Source of the DNA: Agromyces sp. LHK192
Lineage (GTDB): Bacteria > Actinomycetota > Actinomycetes > Actinomycetales > Microbacteriaceae
NCBI RefSeq assembly: GCF_004006235.1
Contig: NZ_CP034753.1
Location: forward strand, 1-64,000
Direction: 5' to 3'
DNA: 64,000 nt
Part shown: one piece after another, positions 1-11,676 of the stretch
How the letters are laid out: each line of letters starts with the position of its first letter
Position numbering within the stretch: the stretch's first letter is position 1
Program-made: the position numbers and the translations under genes
The notes under the pieces: model-generated
Told to the model about the DNA's origin: nothing
The model's input: only the letters and a program-made list of their open reading frames with translations
Database searches by the model: none

Positions 1-1512
1 ATGCGGGGAACGATGACGGAACAGCCCATTTCCGAGACGTGGGCGACGGTCCTCTCAGAACTCTCCGCCGACGAGGCCATCACCCCGATGCTCCAGGGCT
101 TCCTGAATCTCGTCGAGCCGAAGGGCATCGCCGCGGGCACCTTCTACCTGGAGGTGCCGAACGACTTCACCGCGAGCATGTTGAACCAGCGCATGCGGGT
201 GCCGCTCCTGAAGGCCATGGGCAGGATCGAGGCACCGACTCCGGTCAGTTCCTTCTACGTGGTCGTGAACCCCGAGCTCGAGGAGCTTCGATCGTTGGAT
301 GCCCCCGGCGCGGCCGCGATGGCCGGCCCGGGCGGGATCGGCGGTCCGGGCCCGGCGCTCGCTGCGCAGGTGGGCACGGGCATGCCGGGATACCCCGACG
401 ACCTGGCCGAGGCATCCGATTTCTCACCGGTTCCGCATGTCGCGTTCGAGCAGACCGGCGGCGACCGCCCCCGCGATTCCCGGTTGAACCCGAAGTACTC
501 GTTCGACAGCTTCGTGATCGGTCAGTCCAACCGGTTCGCGCACGCCGCCGCGGTCGCGGTCGCCGAGGCGCCGGCGAAGGCGTACAACCCGCTGTTCATC
601 TACGGCGACTCCGGCCTGGGCAAGACCCACCTCCTGCACGCGATCGGGCACTACGCGATGAGCCTGTACCCGGGCATCCGGGTGCGGTACGTGTCGAGCG
701 AGGAGTTCACGAACGACTTCATCAACTCGATCGCGAACAACCGCGGCTCGCTGTTCCAGCAGCGCTACCGCAATATCGACATCCTGTTGATCGACGACAT
801 CCAGTTCCTGCAGGGGAAGGCGGAGACGCAGGAGGCGTTCTTCCACACCTTCAACACCCTGCACGATCACAACAAGCAGGTCGTGATCACCAGCGATGTG
901 CCGCCGAAGCACCTCACCGGCTTCGAGGATCGGATGCGCAGTCGCTTCGAGTGGGGACTGATCACCGACGTGCAGGCGCCCGACCTCGAGACGCGTATCG
1001 CCATCCTCCGCAAGAAGGCGCAGTCCGAACGTCTCCAGGTGCCCGACGAGATCCTCGAGTACATGGCTTCGAAGGTGTCGAGCAACATCCGCGAGCTCGA
1101 GGGCACGCTGATCCGCGTCACGGCGTTCGCGAGCCTGAACCGGACGTCGGTCGACATGCCGCTGGTGCAGACGGTCCTGAAGGACCTCATCACGGATGAC
1201 ACCGACAACGTCGTCGCGCCGGTCGACATCATCACGGCGACGGCCGACTACTTCAAGCTGACGGTCGACGACCTGTACGGGTCGAGCCGGTCGCAGGCCG
1301 TCGCGACGGCGCGGCAGATCGCGATGTACCTGTGCCGTGAGCTGACGAGCCTGTCGCTGCCGAAGATCGGCCAGCTGTTCGGCAACCGCGACCACACGAC
1401 CGTGATGTACGCCAACAAGAAGATCTCGGAGCTCATGAAGGAGCGGCGCTCGATCTACAACCAGGTCACCGAGCTGACCGCCCGCATCAAGCAGACGTCC
1501 CGCGTCCGCTGA
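1..1512 (+). CDS. dnaA: Chromosomal replication initiator DnaA
   Basis: Initiates replication by binding DnaA boxes and opening the origin. The 503-residue protein has an N-terminal helicase-interaction domain (about 1-100), a Gly/Pro/Ala-rich linker, the AAA+ core with Walker A GDSGLGKT near residue 202 and Walker B LLIDD near 262, and the domain IV DNA-binding signature GNRDHTTVMYANKK near 461. Length and domains are normal for the family. The first base of the window is the A of the ATG, so no upstream site is visible. A second in-frame ATG at 13 follows a GGGGAA stretch that could be a ribosome-binding site, so the true start may be 13. Confidence 0.97.
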   Translation: MRGTMTEQPISETWATVLSELSADEAITPMLQGFLNLVEPKGIAAGTFYLEVPNDFTASMLNQRMRVPLLKAMGRIEAPTPVSSFYVVVNPELEELRSLDAPGAAAMAGPGGIGGPGPALAAQVGTGMPGYPDDLAEASDFSPVPHVAFEQTGGDRPRDSRLNPKYSFDSFVIGQSNRFAHAAAVAVAEAPAKAYNPLFIYGDSGLGKTHLLHAIGHYAMSLYPGIRVRYVSSEEFTNDFINSIANNRGSLFQQRYRNIDILLIDDIQFLQGKAETQEAFFHTFNTLHDHNKQVVITSDVPPKHLTGFEDRMRSRFEWGLITDVQAPDLETRIAILRKKAQSERLQVPDEILEYMASKVSSNIRELEGTLIRVTAFASLNRTSVDMPLVQTVLKDLITDDTDNVVAPVDIITATADYFKLTVDDLYGSSRSQAVATARQIAMYLCRELTSLSLPKIGQLFGNRDHTTVMYANKKISELMKERRSIYNQVTELTARIKQTSRVR

Positions 1513-1922
1513 TCGGATGCCTCGTGCGGCACGCTGTGCGCCCGCCTGCGGCCCCCGGCGGCACGTTCCCCACAGTTGGGGAAAACCTGTGGATTGTTAA
1601 CGAGCAACCGCGACAGGGCTGGGGAGACGGCGGACGTCGCTGTGGACTGCCCGGTCGCGCCCAGGTCGGCCGAGCCGCCGCCTCGAGGTGGATTCCACAC
1701 GCCGTGCACAGATCCGACGAGCCCCGATCGGCACCAGGTCGCGGATCACCTGACACCATCCACAGTTTGCACAACGGTTAACACCGTTAAGAGAAATGGT
1801 TAAGGAAATGGGCGATCGGCAACCTCGTCGACGCCGGCTCCGATCTGCGCGGATCACCCGGGCTCCGAACCGGGGCAGCCGCTAGCATGGGTTCGATTCA
1901 GCACTTCCACGACGGGAGAACC
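1513..1922. other. dnaA-dnaN intergenic region, probable oriC
   Basis: A gene-free stretch of about 410 bases between dnaA and dnaN, the usual oriC position in actinobacteria. It contains several DnaA-box-like nonamers with one to three mismatches to TTRTCCACA, on both strands: 1566-1574 (TTCCCCACA), 1588-1596 (reverse), 1641-1649 (reverse), 1691-1699 and 1756-1764. A comparatively AT-rich stretch with GTTAAC/GTTAAG motifs lies at about 1775-1805 and could be the unwinding element. A TAGCAT hexamer at 1883-1888 is a plausible -10 box for dnaN. Function is inferred from position and motif content. Confidence 0.75.
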
Positions 1923-3071
1923 GTGAAGTTCCAGGTCAACCGCGACGTCTTCAGTGAGGCCGTCTCCTTCGCCGTCAAGCTGCTGCCCCAGCGCACCACG
2001 CTGCCGATCCTCTCGGGGGTGCTCATCCAGGCGAGCGACGACGGCCTCGTGCTCTCCTCGTTCGACTACGAGGTCTCGAGCCAGACCGAGATCCAGGCCG
2101 ACGTCGAGGAGCCGGGCACCGTGCTGGTCTCCGGTCGTCTCCTCGCGGAGATCGCCGGCCGGCTGCCGAACGCCCCGGTGCGGGTCGCGACCGAGGAATC
2201 GCGGATCTCGGTCACCTGCGGCTCGGCGAGCTTCACGCTGCTGTCCATGCCGGTCGAGGAATATCCGTCGATCCCAGAGATCGGCGAGCAGACCGGCGTG
2301 GTCCCGGCCGACGAATTCTCGGCCGCCGTCGCCCAGGTCGCGGTCGCCGCGTCCCGCGACGACGTGACCCCGGTCATCACCGGCGTGCAGCTCGAGGTCC
2401 GGGAGAACAGCCTGAGCCTGGTCGCGACCGACCGCTACCGCGTCGCGATCCGCGAGATCGACTGGGATGGCGGAACCGTGGCATCCGACGACGTGCACAC
2501 GGCACTGGTTCCGGCACGCACCCTCCAGGAGGTCGGCAAGACGCTCGGCCACTCCGGCACGATCGCCGTTGCGATCACGAGCCGCGACGACCGCGAGCTC
2601 ATCGCGTTCAGCGCCGACAAGAAGACGGTCACGAGCCTCCTGATCAAGGGCAACTTCCCGCCGGTGCGGCGGTTGTTCCCCGAGACGGTCGACAACTACG
2701 CCGTCATGAACACCGCCGAGCTCATCGAGGCCACGCGCCGTGTCGCACTCGTGCTCGAGCGCGAGGCCGCACTGCGGTACAGCTTCACGGCCGACGGCCT
2801 CACACTCGAGGCCATCGGCAGCGAACAGGCCCAGGCCTCCGAGTCGATCGACGCGATCCTGACGGGCGACGACACGGTCGTGTCGCTCAAGCCGCAGTTC
2901 CTGCTCGACGGGCTCTCCGCCGTGCCGAGCGAGTTCGTGCGCATCTCGTTCACGAAGACCGAGAACCCGAACAAGCCCGGTCCGGTGCTGATCACGAGCC
3001 AGACCTCGCGCGAGCAGGCCGGCAACGACAGCTACCGGTACCTGCTCCAGCCGAACCTCCTGCTCCGGTAG
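1923..3071 (+). CDS. dnaN: DNA polymerase III beta sliding clamp
   Basis: Ring-forming processivity factor of the replicative polymerase. It starts MKFQVNRDVFSEAV, the usual beginning of actinobacterial clamps, reading the GTG at 1923 as Met. GGGAG lies just upstream. An in-frame ATG at 1887 would add 12 residues with no resemblance to the family, so I prefer 1923. The 382-residue length and the three successive clamp folds are normal. It sits between dnaA and recF in the standard order. Confidence 0.96.
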   Translation: MKFQVNRDVFSEAVSFAVKLLPQRTTLPILSGVLIQASDDGLVLSSFDYEVSSQTEIQADVEEPGTVLVSGRLLAEIAGRLPNAPVRVATEESRISVTCGSASFTLLSMPVEEYPSIPEIGEQTGVVPADEFSAAVAQVAVAASRDDVTPVITGVQLEVRENSLSLVATDRYRVAIREIDWDGGTVASDDVHTALVPARTLQEVGKTLGHSGTIAVAITSRDDRELIAFSADKKTVTSLLIKGNFPPVRRLFPETVDNYAVMNTAELIEATRRVALVLEREAALRYSFTADGLTLEAIGSEQAQASESIDAILTGDDTVVSLKPQFLLDGLSAVPSEFVRISFTKTENPNKPGPVLITSQTSREQAGNDSYRYLLQPNLLLR

Positions 3072-3134
3072 CCGGGCCGCCCGTCGGCGGCCGCGAGTAG
3101 CGTTGATCGGGTCGTCGAACGGAAGGGAGCCAGC

Positions 3135-4340
3135 GTGCACGTCGAGCGGCTCTCGCTCACCGACTACCGCAACTACGCGCGGGCCGAGATCGAGCTCGAG
3201 CCGGGCGCGACGGTCTTCGTCGGCCGCAACGGCCAGGGCAAGACGAACCTCGTGGAGTCGATCGGCTACCTCGCGACCCTCGGCTCGCACCGGGTGTCGG
3301 GCGATCAGGCGCTGGTCCGGGCGGGCGCCGATGCGGCGATCGTCCGGGCGATGCTCGCCCACGGCGACCGCAGGGTGCTCGCAGAGCTGCAGATCAATCG
3401 CCAGGGCTCGAACAAGGCCCAGCTCAACCGATCGCCGGCGAAGCCGCGCGACCTGCCCAGGTACGTCCACTCGGTGCTGTTCGCGCCCGAGGATCTGGCG
3501 ATCGTGCGAGGCGAACCGTCGGTGCGCCGACGGCTGCTCGACGAGCTCCTCGTGCAGCGCACCCCGCGCCTCGCGGGCGTGATGGCCGACTACGACCGGG
3601 TGCTCCGGCAGCGCAACACCCTCCTGAAGAGCGCCAGGGCGAGGGGCCTGCGCGCCGACGCGCTGCCGACGCTCGACATCTGGGACGAGCGCCTGGTCGA
3701 ACTCGGCTCGGAGCTCATCGACCAGCGCCTCGCACTCGTGGCCGAGCTCGCCGACCCGCTCCGCGCCGCCTACCGCTCGATCGTCGATGCCGACCACGGC
3801 CCGGGCATCCGCCCGGTCCTTTCGATCGACGGTGCGGACCCGGACGGCGAGCGGGACGGCACGGATGCCGCCGCAGACGCCGATCGCGACGGCGAGGCAT
3901 CCGCCGGCCAGGAGGCCCCCGTGTCGGATGCCTCCACGGCCGACCGATTCCGCGTCGCGCTCCGCGCGCAGCGCGGGAAGGAGCTCGAGCGCGGGCTGAC
4001 GCTCTCGGGACCGCACCGTGACGACGTGCTGCTCCTGCTCAACGGGTTGCCCGCGAAGGGGTATGCGAGTCACGGGGAGTCGTGGTCGTTCGCGCTCGCG
4101 CTGCGTCTGGCATCCGCCGAACTGCTGCGTCGCGATTCCGCGACAGGCGACCCCGTGCTCATCCTCGACGACGTGTTCGCCGAACTCGACCGGCTGCGCC
4201 GGGAGCGGCTCGCCGCGGCGATCGGCGGATTCGAGCAGGTGCTCGTGACCGCCGCGGTGCTCGAGGACGTGCCCGAGCCGTTGACGGCGCGCATCGTGCA
4301 GATCGCCGCCGGAAGCATCCTGGAGGCGGCGGATGCCTGA
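3135..4340 (+). CDS. recF: DNA replication and repair protein RecF
   Basis: SMC-like ATPase that loads RecA at gapped DNA. Walker A GRNGQGKTN lies near residue 30, the signature LSGPHRDD in the C-terminal half, and Walker B LILDDVFAELD near the end. GTG start at 3135 behind GGAAGGGAG. Between the helical arm and the signature there is an acidic Asp/Ala-rich insert (about residues 215-270) that looks like lineage-specific low complexity. It overlaps the following DUF721 gene by 8 bases, suggesting translational coupling. Confidence 0.95.
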   Translation: MHVERLSLTDYRNYARAEIELEPGATVFVGRNGQGKTNLVESIGYLATLGSHRVSGDQALVRAGADAAIVRAMLAHGDRRVLAELQINRQGSNKAQLNRSPAKPRDLPRYVHSVLFAPEDLAIVRGEPSVRRRLLDELLVQRTPRLAGVMADYDRVLRQRNTLLKSARARGLRADALPTLDIWDERLVELGSELIDQRLALVAELADPLRAAYRSIVDADHGPGIRPVLSIDGADPDGERDGTDAAADADRDGEASAGQEAPVSDASTADRFRVALRAQRGKELERGLTLSGPHRDDVLLLLNGLPAKGYASHGESWSFALALRLASAELLRRDSATGDPVLILDDVFAELDRLRRERLAAAIGGFEQVLVTAAVLEDVPEPLTARIVQIAAGSILEAADA

Positions 4341-4821
4341 GCAGCCGGTATCGGAGGCGGCCCGCGTCTACCGCCACTTCCGCGAGATCTTCGGCGACGA
4401 CCGGCCGCGGCCCCGCTCGTCGCGCCGTCAGGCGCCGCGCGCCGGGAGCGAGCCGTTCACGCCCGGCCGCGATCCGAAGCCGCTCGGCGATGCCATCGAC
4501 CTCATGTCGGGCGAGCTCGGCTGGTCGGGTCCGCTCTCGCAGCACGACCTGCTCGCGTCGTGGGCGGAAGTGGTCGGCGAGGACACCGCCCGACACTCCG
4601 AGCCGATCGCGATCGAGGGCGGCGTGCTCCAGGTCAGGTGCGAGTCGACGGCGTGGGCGACCCAGCTGCGGATGATGCGCGCCGACCTCGTGAGCCGGAT
4701 CCTCGAACGGTACCCCGGCGCCGGTGTCGACACGATCCGCTTCCAAGGCCCGGACGCCCCCACCTGGAAATGGGGCCCCAGATCGGTTCCAGGCCGCGGT
4801 CCGCGCGATACCTACGGCTGA
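4333..4821 (+). CDS. DUF721 family protein, DciA-like helicase loader candidate
   Basis: A 162-residue protein with a basic, Arg/Pro-rich N-terminus (about 20-50) followed by the DUF721 domain (about 55-145, including SWAEVVGE and ESTAWATQLRMM). DUF721 proteins related to DciA are thought to help load the replicative helicase, and most actinobacteria carry one between recF and gyrB, as here. Start overlaps the recF stop. Family placement is secure. The loader role is inferred from homologues. Confidence 0.85.
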   Translation: MPEQPVSEAARVYRHFREIFGDDRPRPRSSRRQAPRAGSEPFTPGRDPKPLGDAIDLMSGELGWSGPLSQHDLLASWAEVVGEDTARHSEPIAIEGGVLQVRCESTAWATQLRMMRADLVSRILERYPGAGVDTIRFQGPDAPTWKWGPRSVPGRGPRDTYG

Positions 4822-4898
4822 GAAGGCGAAAACGGTCGATACGGCCGTGAAATCGCCCCAGACGGCCCGTCGAGGGCTGCTGCGGAGCCGCGGTTTGA

Positions 4899-4904
4899 TA
4901 GGAT
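4899..4904 (+). promoter_or_regulatory. Possible -10 element for gyrB
   Basis: TAGGAT lies in the gap between the DUF721 gene and gyrB, about 40 bases before the gyrB ATG. It matches the TANNNT form of actinobacterial housekeeping -10 boxes. No convincing -35 is seen. Confidence 0.35.
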
Positions 4905-4944
4905 CGAACGTCGCCAGAACGACGGTTTGGAGCCCGATTCACCC

Positions 4945-6955
<2,011 letters not shown>

Positions 6956-6966
<11 letters not shown>

Positions 6967-9571
6967 CGTGATCGAGCCCGGCGCCGCCGGCGAGACCGAC
7001 GGCCCCGGCATCCACGGGAAGATCGACCAGGTCGACCTGCAGCTCGAGATGCAGCGGTCGTACCTCGACTACGCGATGAGCGTCATCATCGGGCGCGCGC
7101 TGCCCGACGTGCGCGACGGCCTGAAGCCCGTGCACCGCCGCGTGATCTACACGATGTACGACGGCGGGTATCGACCCGACCGTGCGTTCTCGAAGTGCAC
7201 GCGCATCATCGGCGACGTCATGGGCCAGTTCCACCCGCACGGCGACTCGTCCGTCTACGACGCGCTCGTGCGACTCGTGCAGCCGTGGTCCATGCGGTAC
7301 CCGCTCGCACTCGGGCAGGGCAACTTCGGCTCGCCCGGCAACGACGGTGCGGCCGCGCACCGGTACACCGAGACCAAGATGGCGCCCCTCGCGATCGAGA
7401 TGGTGCGCGACATCGAGGAAGACACCGTCGACTTCCAGGACAACTACGACGGCCGCACGCAGGAGCCGGTGGTGCTCCCGGCGCGGTTCCCGAACCTGCT
7501 CGTCAACGGTTCGGTCGGCATCGCCGTCGGCATGGCGACGAACATCCCCCCGCACAACCTCCGCGAGGTCGCCGCGGGTGCGCTCTGGGCGCTCGAGCAC
7601 CCGGAGGCGTCGCGCGAGGAACTCCAGGAGGCGCTGATCCAGCGCATCAAGGGGCCCGACTTCCCGACGGGTGCCCAGATCCTGGGCCAGAAGGGCATCA
7701 TCGACGCGTACCGCACGGGTCGCGGCTCGATCACGATGCGCGCGATCGTCAACGTCGAGGAGATCCAGGGCCGTACGTCCCTCGTGGTCACGGAACTGCC
7801 GTACCAGGTGAATCCCGACAACCTCGCGATCAAGATCGCCGACCTCGCGAAGGACGGCAAGATCTCGGGCATCGCCGACATCCGCGACGAGTCGTCGGGC
7901 CGCACCGGACAGCGCCTGGTCATCGTGCTCAAGCGCGACGCCGTCGCCAAGGTCGTGCTCAACAACCTCTACAAGCACACCTCGCTGCAGGAGAACTTCG
8001 GCGCGAACATGCTCGCGATCGTCGACGGCGTGCCCCGCACCCTGTCTATCGACGGGTTCATCTCGCACTGGGTCGACCACCAGGTCGAGGTCATCGTGCG
8101 CCGCACGGAGTACCGCCTCCGCGAGGCCGAGGCCCGCGCGCACATCCTGCGCGGCTACCTGAAGGCGCTCGACGCGCTCGACGAGGTCATCGCGCTCATC
8201 CGCCGATCGCCGACCGTCGAGGAGGCGCGCAACGGCCTGATCGACCTGCTCGACATCGACGAGATCCAGGCCAGGGCGATCCTCGAGCTCCAGCTGCGCC
8301 GGCTCGCGGCCCTCGAACGCCAGAAGATCATGGACGAGGCTGCGGAGATCGAGCGGCAGATCGCCGACTTCCGCGAGATCCTCGCGACCCCGTCGCGTCA
8401 GCGCTCCATCATCTCGGACGAGCTCCGCGAGATCGCCGACAAGTACGGCGACGAGCGTCGCACGCACATCATCCCCGGGTTCGACGGCGACATGTCGATC
8501 GAAGACCTCATCCCCGAGGAGGAGATGGTCGTCACGGTGACCCGCGGCGGCTACGTGAAGCGCACCCGCAGCGACAACTACCGTTCGCAGCATCGCGGCG
8601 GTCGCGGCGTGAAGGGCGCTGCGCTGCGCGCCGACGACGTCGTCGAGCACTTCTTCGTGACGACCACGCATCACTGGCTCCTGTTCTTCACCAACCAGGG
8701 CCGGGTGTACCGCGCGAAGACCTACGAACTGCAGGAGGGCGGCCGCGACGCGAAGGGCCAGCACGTCGCCAACCTGCTCGAACTGCAGCCCGACGAGCAG
8801 ATCGCCGAGATCCTCGACATCCGCGACTACGAGGTGGCGAAGTACCTCGTGCTCGCAACCCGCGAGGGCCTGGTCAAGAAGACCGACCTGACCGCGTACG
8901 ACACGAACCGGTCCCGCGGCGTCATCGCGATCAACCTCCGCGAGGGCGACGAGCTCGTCTCCGCGATGCTCGCCGACGACTCCGACGAGATCCTGCTCGT
9001 CTCCCGCAAGGGCATGTCGCTGCGCTTCGAGGCGACCGACGATGCACTGCGCCCGATGGGCCGCGCGACGTCGGGCGTGAAGGGCATGAGCTTCCGCGGC
9101 GACGACTCGTTGCTCGAGGCATCCGTCGTCGCCTCGTCGGACGACGACGACGTCACCGAGGTCGAAGAGGTCACGGGGCAGAAGCCGAGCGCGACCGACA
9201 CGTACGTGTTCGTCGTCACCGAGGGCGGATACGCGAAGCGCACCAGGATCGAGGAGTACCGCAAGCAGCAGCGCGGTGGACTGGGCATCAAGGTCGCCAA
9301 ACTGAACGAGGAACGCGGCGACCTCGCCGGCGCGCTGATCACCTCCCGGACCGACGAGGTCCTTGTGGTTCTTGCCAGTGGCAAGGTGGTACGCTCTGAC
9401 GTCGCCGAGGTGCCCGCCAAGGGTCGTGACACGATGGGCGTGGTCTTCGCGAAGTTCGCGCAAGACGACCGCATCATCGCCATCGCGAAGAACAGCGAAC
9501 GCAACCTCGACGATGACGAGACCGGCGATGGCACTGAGCCCGAAACGGCTGCCGTCGCGGAAGAGGAGTGA
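6956..9571 (+). CDS. gyrA: DNA gyrase subunit A
   Basis: DNA cleavage and religation subunit of gyrase. The catalytic Tyr lies in AAHRYTET (Y137 from this start). The quinolone-resistance region contains [14 protein letters not shown]. The C-terminal half carries the beta-pinwheel wrapping domain with repeated [12 protein letters not shown] blades and an acidic tail. No ATG is available near the family start. The TTG at 6956 (overlapping gyrB) and the GTG at 6968 are both in frame, and neither has a strong ribosome-binding site. The stop overlaps or abuts the next gene. Confidence 0.96.
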
Positions 9572-9579
9572 TCGAATCC

Positions 9580-9984
9580 ATGAGTAGCGTCGCCGACAAG
9601 TTGGCCCGCAAGTCCAACCGTCGTCCGCCGGCGAAGCAGGTACGTCTGCGCTTGGTCTACATCGACTTCTGGTCGAGCGTGAAGCTGTCGTTCCTCGTCG
9701 CCATCTGCCTCGCGATCGTGAACATCGTGGTGTCGTTCCTCGTGTGGACGGTGCTGAACTCGACGGGCATCTTCTCGCTGGTGAACAACCTGGTGCAGGA
9801 TGTCGCGGGCTCGGGCACCGACCTGACGACGGTCCTGTCGCTCGGCAACGTCATGGGCTTCGCGGTGGTCGGTTCGCTGATCAACCTCGTGGTCACGACC
9901 GTGCTCGGGGCGGTGCTCGCGGTGCTGTACAACCTCAGCGTGCGCATCACCGGCGGCCTGCTCGTCGGCTTCACGAACAACTGA
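9580..9984 (+). CDS. DUF3566 membrane protein
   Basis: A 134-residue protein with a basic N-terminus and two hydrophobic membrane segments: one around residues 30-57, and one in the C-terminal third (VMGFAVVGSLINLVVTTVLG). DUF3566 proteins are found directly downstream of gyrA across actinobacteria and their function is unknown. I prefer the ATG at 9580 after GAGGAG. A GTG at 9568 overlapping the gyrA stop is also in frame. Confidence 0.85.
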   Translation: MSSVADKLARKSNRRPPAKQVRLRLVYIDFWSSVKLSFLVAICLAIVNIVVSFLVWTVLNSTGIFSLVNNLVQDVAGSGTDLTTVLSLGNVMGFAVVGSLINLVVTTVLGAVLAVLYNLSVRITGGLLVGFTNN

Positions 9985-10065
9985 TCCGGCCCGGCCGTGA
10001 GGGTCGCCCACCTCGATTCGGACTTTCGTCCAGCGTCAGGTAGGCTGTCCTCCGGCCGAAAATCC

Positions 10066-10142
10066 GGGGATATAGCTCAGGCGGTTAGAGCGCTTCGCTG
10101 ATAACGAAGAGGTCCGAGGTTCAAGTCCTCGTATCCCCACCA
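10066..10142 (+). tRNA. tRNA-Ile (GAT anticodon)
   Basis: Cloverleaf of 77 bases including an encoded CCA end. The acceptor GGGGATA pairs with TATCCCC. The anticodon stem CTTCG/CGAAG flanks loop CTGATAA with anticodon GAT at 10100-10102. The T arm contains GTTCAAGTC. An Ile-Ala tRNA pair just after gyrA is conserved in actinobacteria. Confidence 0.97.
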
Positions 10143-10196
10143 GTGCCCGAGAGGGACGCACAACTCCACAACTCCGGATGCCTCGGCATCCGACCC

Positions 10197-10269
10197 GGGG
10201 CCTTAGCTCAGTTGGTAGAGCGCCTGCTTTGCAAGCAGGATGTCAGGAGTTCGAATCTCCTAGGCTCCA
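10197..10269 (+). tRNA. tRNA-Ala (TGC anticodon)
   Basis: Cloverleaf of 73 bases. The acceptor GGGGCCT pairs with AGGCTCC (one G-U pair). Anticodon stem CCTGC/GCAGG, loop TTTGCAA, anticodon TGC at 10230-10232. T arm AGGAG/CTCCT. The CCA end is not encoded, unlike the neighbouring tRNA-Ile. Confidence 0.97.
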
Positions 10270-10333
10270 CTCCTTCGGACCTCGTGACATCCGCGCCTCC
10301 GCTCACTAGCGTTGGAGCGTCGGAGGGAGCGTC

Positions 10334-10924
10334 ATGTCGTTCATCACTCGGGGGTTCTCCGGTCGCGGACGCGACCACGATCCGAATCTTCCGCCCGGGC
10401 AGACCCTCGTCGAGGATTGGCCGGTGCTGTCGGCAGGACCGACACCGGACGTCGCCACCGAGGACTGGTCGTTCGAGGTACGGACCGAACAGGGTACGAC
10501 CCGCTGGAACTGGGACGAGATGCATGCCCTGGGCGTCGAGGACATCACGGTCGACATCCACTGCGTGACGCACTGGTCGAGGCTCGGCATGGACTGGCGC
10601 GGCGTCTCGCTCGACACGATCTTCGAGCACGTCGAGACCTCGCACGACTTCGTCATGGCGCACAGCTACGGCGGGTACACGACGAACGTCCCGCTCGACG
10701 ACCTGCTCGACGGCAAGGCGTGGGTCGCGTTCGAGGCCGACGGCGAACCGCTCGACCCCGAGCACGGGGGACCGGCCCGGTTGCTCGTGCCGCACCTCTA
10801 CTTCTGGAAGAGCGCGAAGTGGGTGCGCGGACTCGTGACCATGCCCGACGACGACCCCGGGTTCTGGGAGCAGAACGGCTATCACCTGCACGGCGATCCG
10901 TGGCTCGAGGAGCGCTATTGGTGA
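10334..10924 (+). CDS. Sulfite oxidase-like molybdopterin oxidoreductase
   Basis: A 196-residue single-domain protein of the oxidoreductase molybdopterin-binding family (YedY/YuiH-like). The segment DIHCVTHWSRLG supplies the molybdenum-ligating Cys, and the HSYGGYTTNVPL and HLYFWKSAKWV blocks are typical of the group. No signal peptide is seen, so it should be cytoplasmic. The physiological substrate is not known for this subgroup. It starts behind GGAGGGAG and overlaps the downstream flavin reductase by 4 bases, so the reductase is its likely electron partner. Confidence 0.88.
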   Translation: MSFITRGFSGRGRDHDPNLPPGQTLVEDWPVLSAGPTPDVATEDWSFEVRTEQGTTRWNWDEMHALGVEDITVDIHCVTHWSRLGMDWRGVSLDTIFEHVETSHDFVMAHSYGGYTTNVPLDDLLDGKAWVAFEADGEPLDPEHGGPARLLVPHLYFWKSAKWVRGLVTMPDDDPGFWEQNGYHLHGDPWLEERYW

Positions 10925-11676
10925 CCCGGACGCCCGCACCCCGGGCATCCTGGCACGTCGCGACGGTGATCGACACCCGCGAGGAGACGCCGAGTTCGCG
11001 CCGAATCACCTTCGACGTGCCGACCTGGCCGGGCAACGACGCGGGGTCGCACGTCGACATCAGGCTCACCGCACCCGACGGATACCAGGCGACCCGCTCG
11101 TACTCCCTGGCCTCGTCGGGCGAGGGCACCCGGGTCGTGCTCGCGGTCGCCGAGGTGCCGGGCGGCGAGGTGTCGCCGTTCCTCGTCCAGGATCTCCGTG
11201 TCGGCGATCAGGCGGAACTGCACGGCCCGCTCGGTGCGTTCTTCGTCTGGCGGCCGTCCGTCGAGCCGGGCCGCCCGGTGCAGCTCATCGGCGGCGGATC
11301 GGGAGTGGTGCCGCTGATCGCGATGGCGCAGGCCCACGCGACCGCAGCGGATGCCACGCCCTTCCGCCTCCTCTATTCGGTGCGCACCCCCGACGACGTC
11401 TTCTTCGCCGGAGAGCTCCGCGACCTTGCCGCGGCCGATGCGGCGACCCCGATGGAGGTCGACTACGTGTTCACCCGGCGCGCACCCGACCACGCGCAGC
11501 GCCCCGTCGGACGGGTCACTCCCGAGCTGCTCGCCGAACTCGTCTGGCCGCCCGACGTCGAGCCTCGCATATTCGTCTGCGGGCCCACCGCCTACGTCGA
11601 GGCGGTCGCGCACGCGCTGGTCGCCGCCGGTCACCGACCCGCTTCGATCCGTACCGAACGATTCGGAGGCACGTGA
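10921..11676 (+). CDS. FAD/NAD(P)-binding ferredoxin reductase-like protein
   Basis: A 251-residue reductase of the ferredoxin-NADP reductase superfamily. It has the FAD-binding motif RSYSLASS, the pyridine nucleotide site GGGSGVVPL and the C-terminal CGPTAYVE motif. There is no 2Fe-2S ferredoxin domain, so it is a stand-alone reductase module. The GTG start at 10921 overlaps the TGA of the molybdoprotein gene. The overlap implies co-translation and an electron-transfer pairing of NAD(P)H to FAD to the molybdenum centre. Confidence 0.88.
   Translation: MTRTPAPRASWHVATVIDTREETPSSRRITFDVPTWPGNDAGSHVDIRLTAPDGYQATRSYSLASSGEGTRVVLAVAEVPGGEVSPFLVQDLRVGDQAELHGPLGAFFVWRPSVEPGRPVQLIGGGSGVVPLIAMAQAHATAADATPFRLLYSVRTPDDVFFAGELRDLAAADAATPMEVDYVFTRRAPDHAQRPVGRVTPELLAELVWPPDVEPRIFVCGPTAYVEAVAHALVAAGHRPASIRTERFGGT

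Noticed and set aside
1854..4073. Long minus-strand open frame of 739 codons opposite dnaN and recF
   Set aside because: It is antisense to two certain genes. Long shadow frames are expected at about 70 percent GC with GC-rich third positions, and its translation is low-complexity Arg/Asp/Val without any domain.
10312..10920. Upstream extension of the flavin reductase frame over the molybdoprotein gene
   Set aside because: It is the shifted frame of a recognised gene. The GTG at 10921 begins the conserved reductase sequence.
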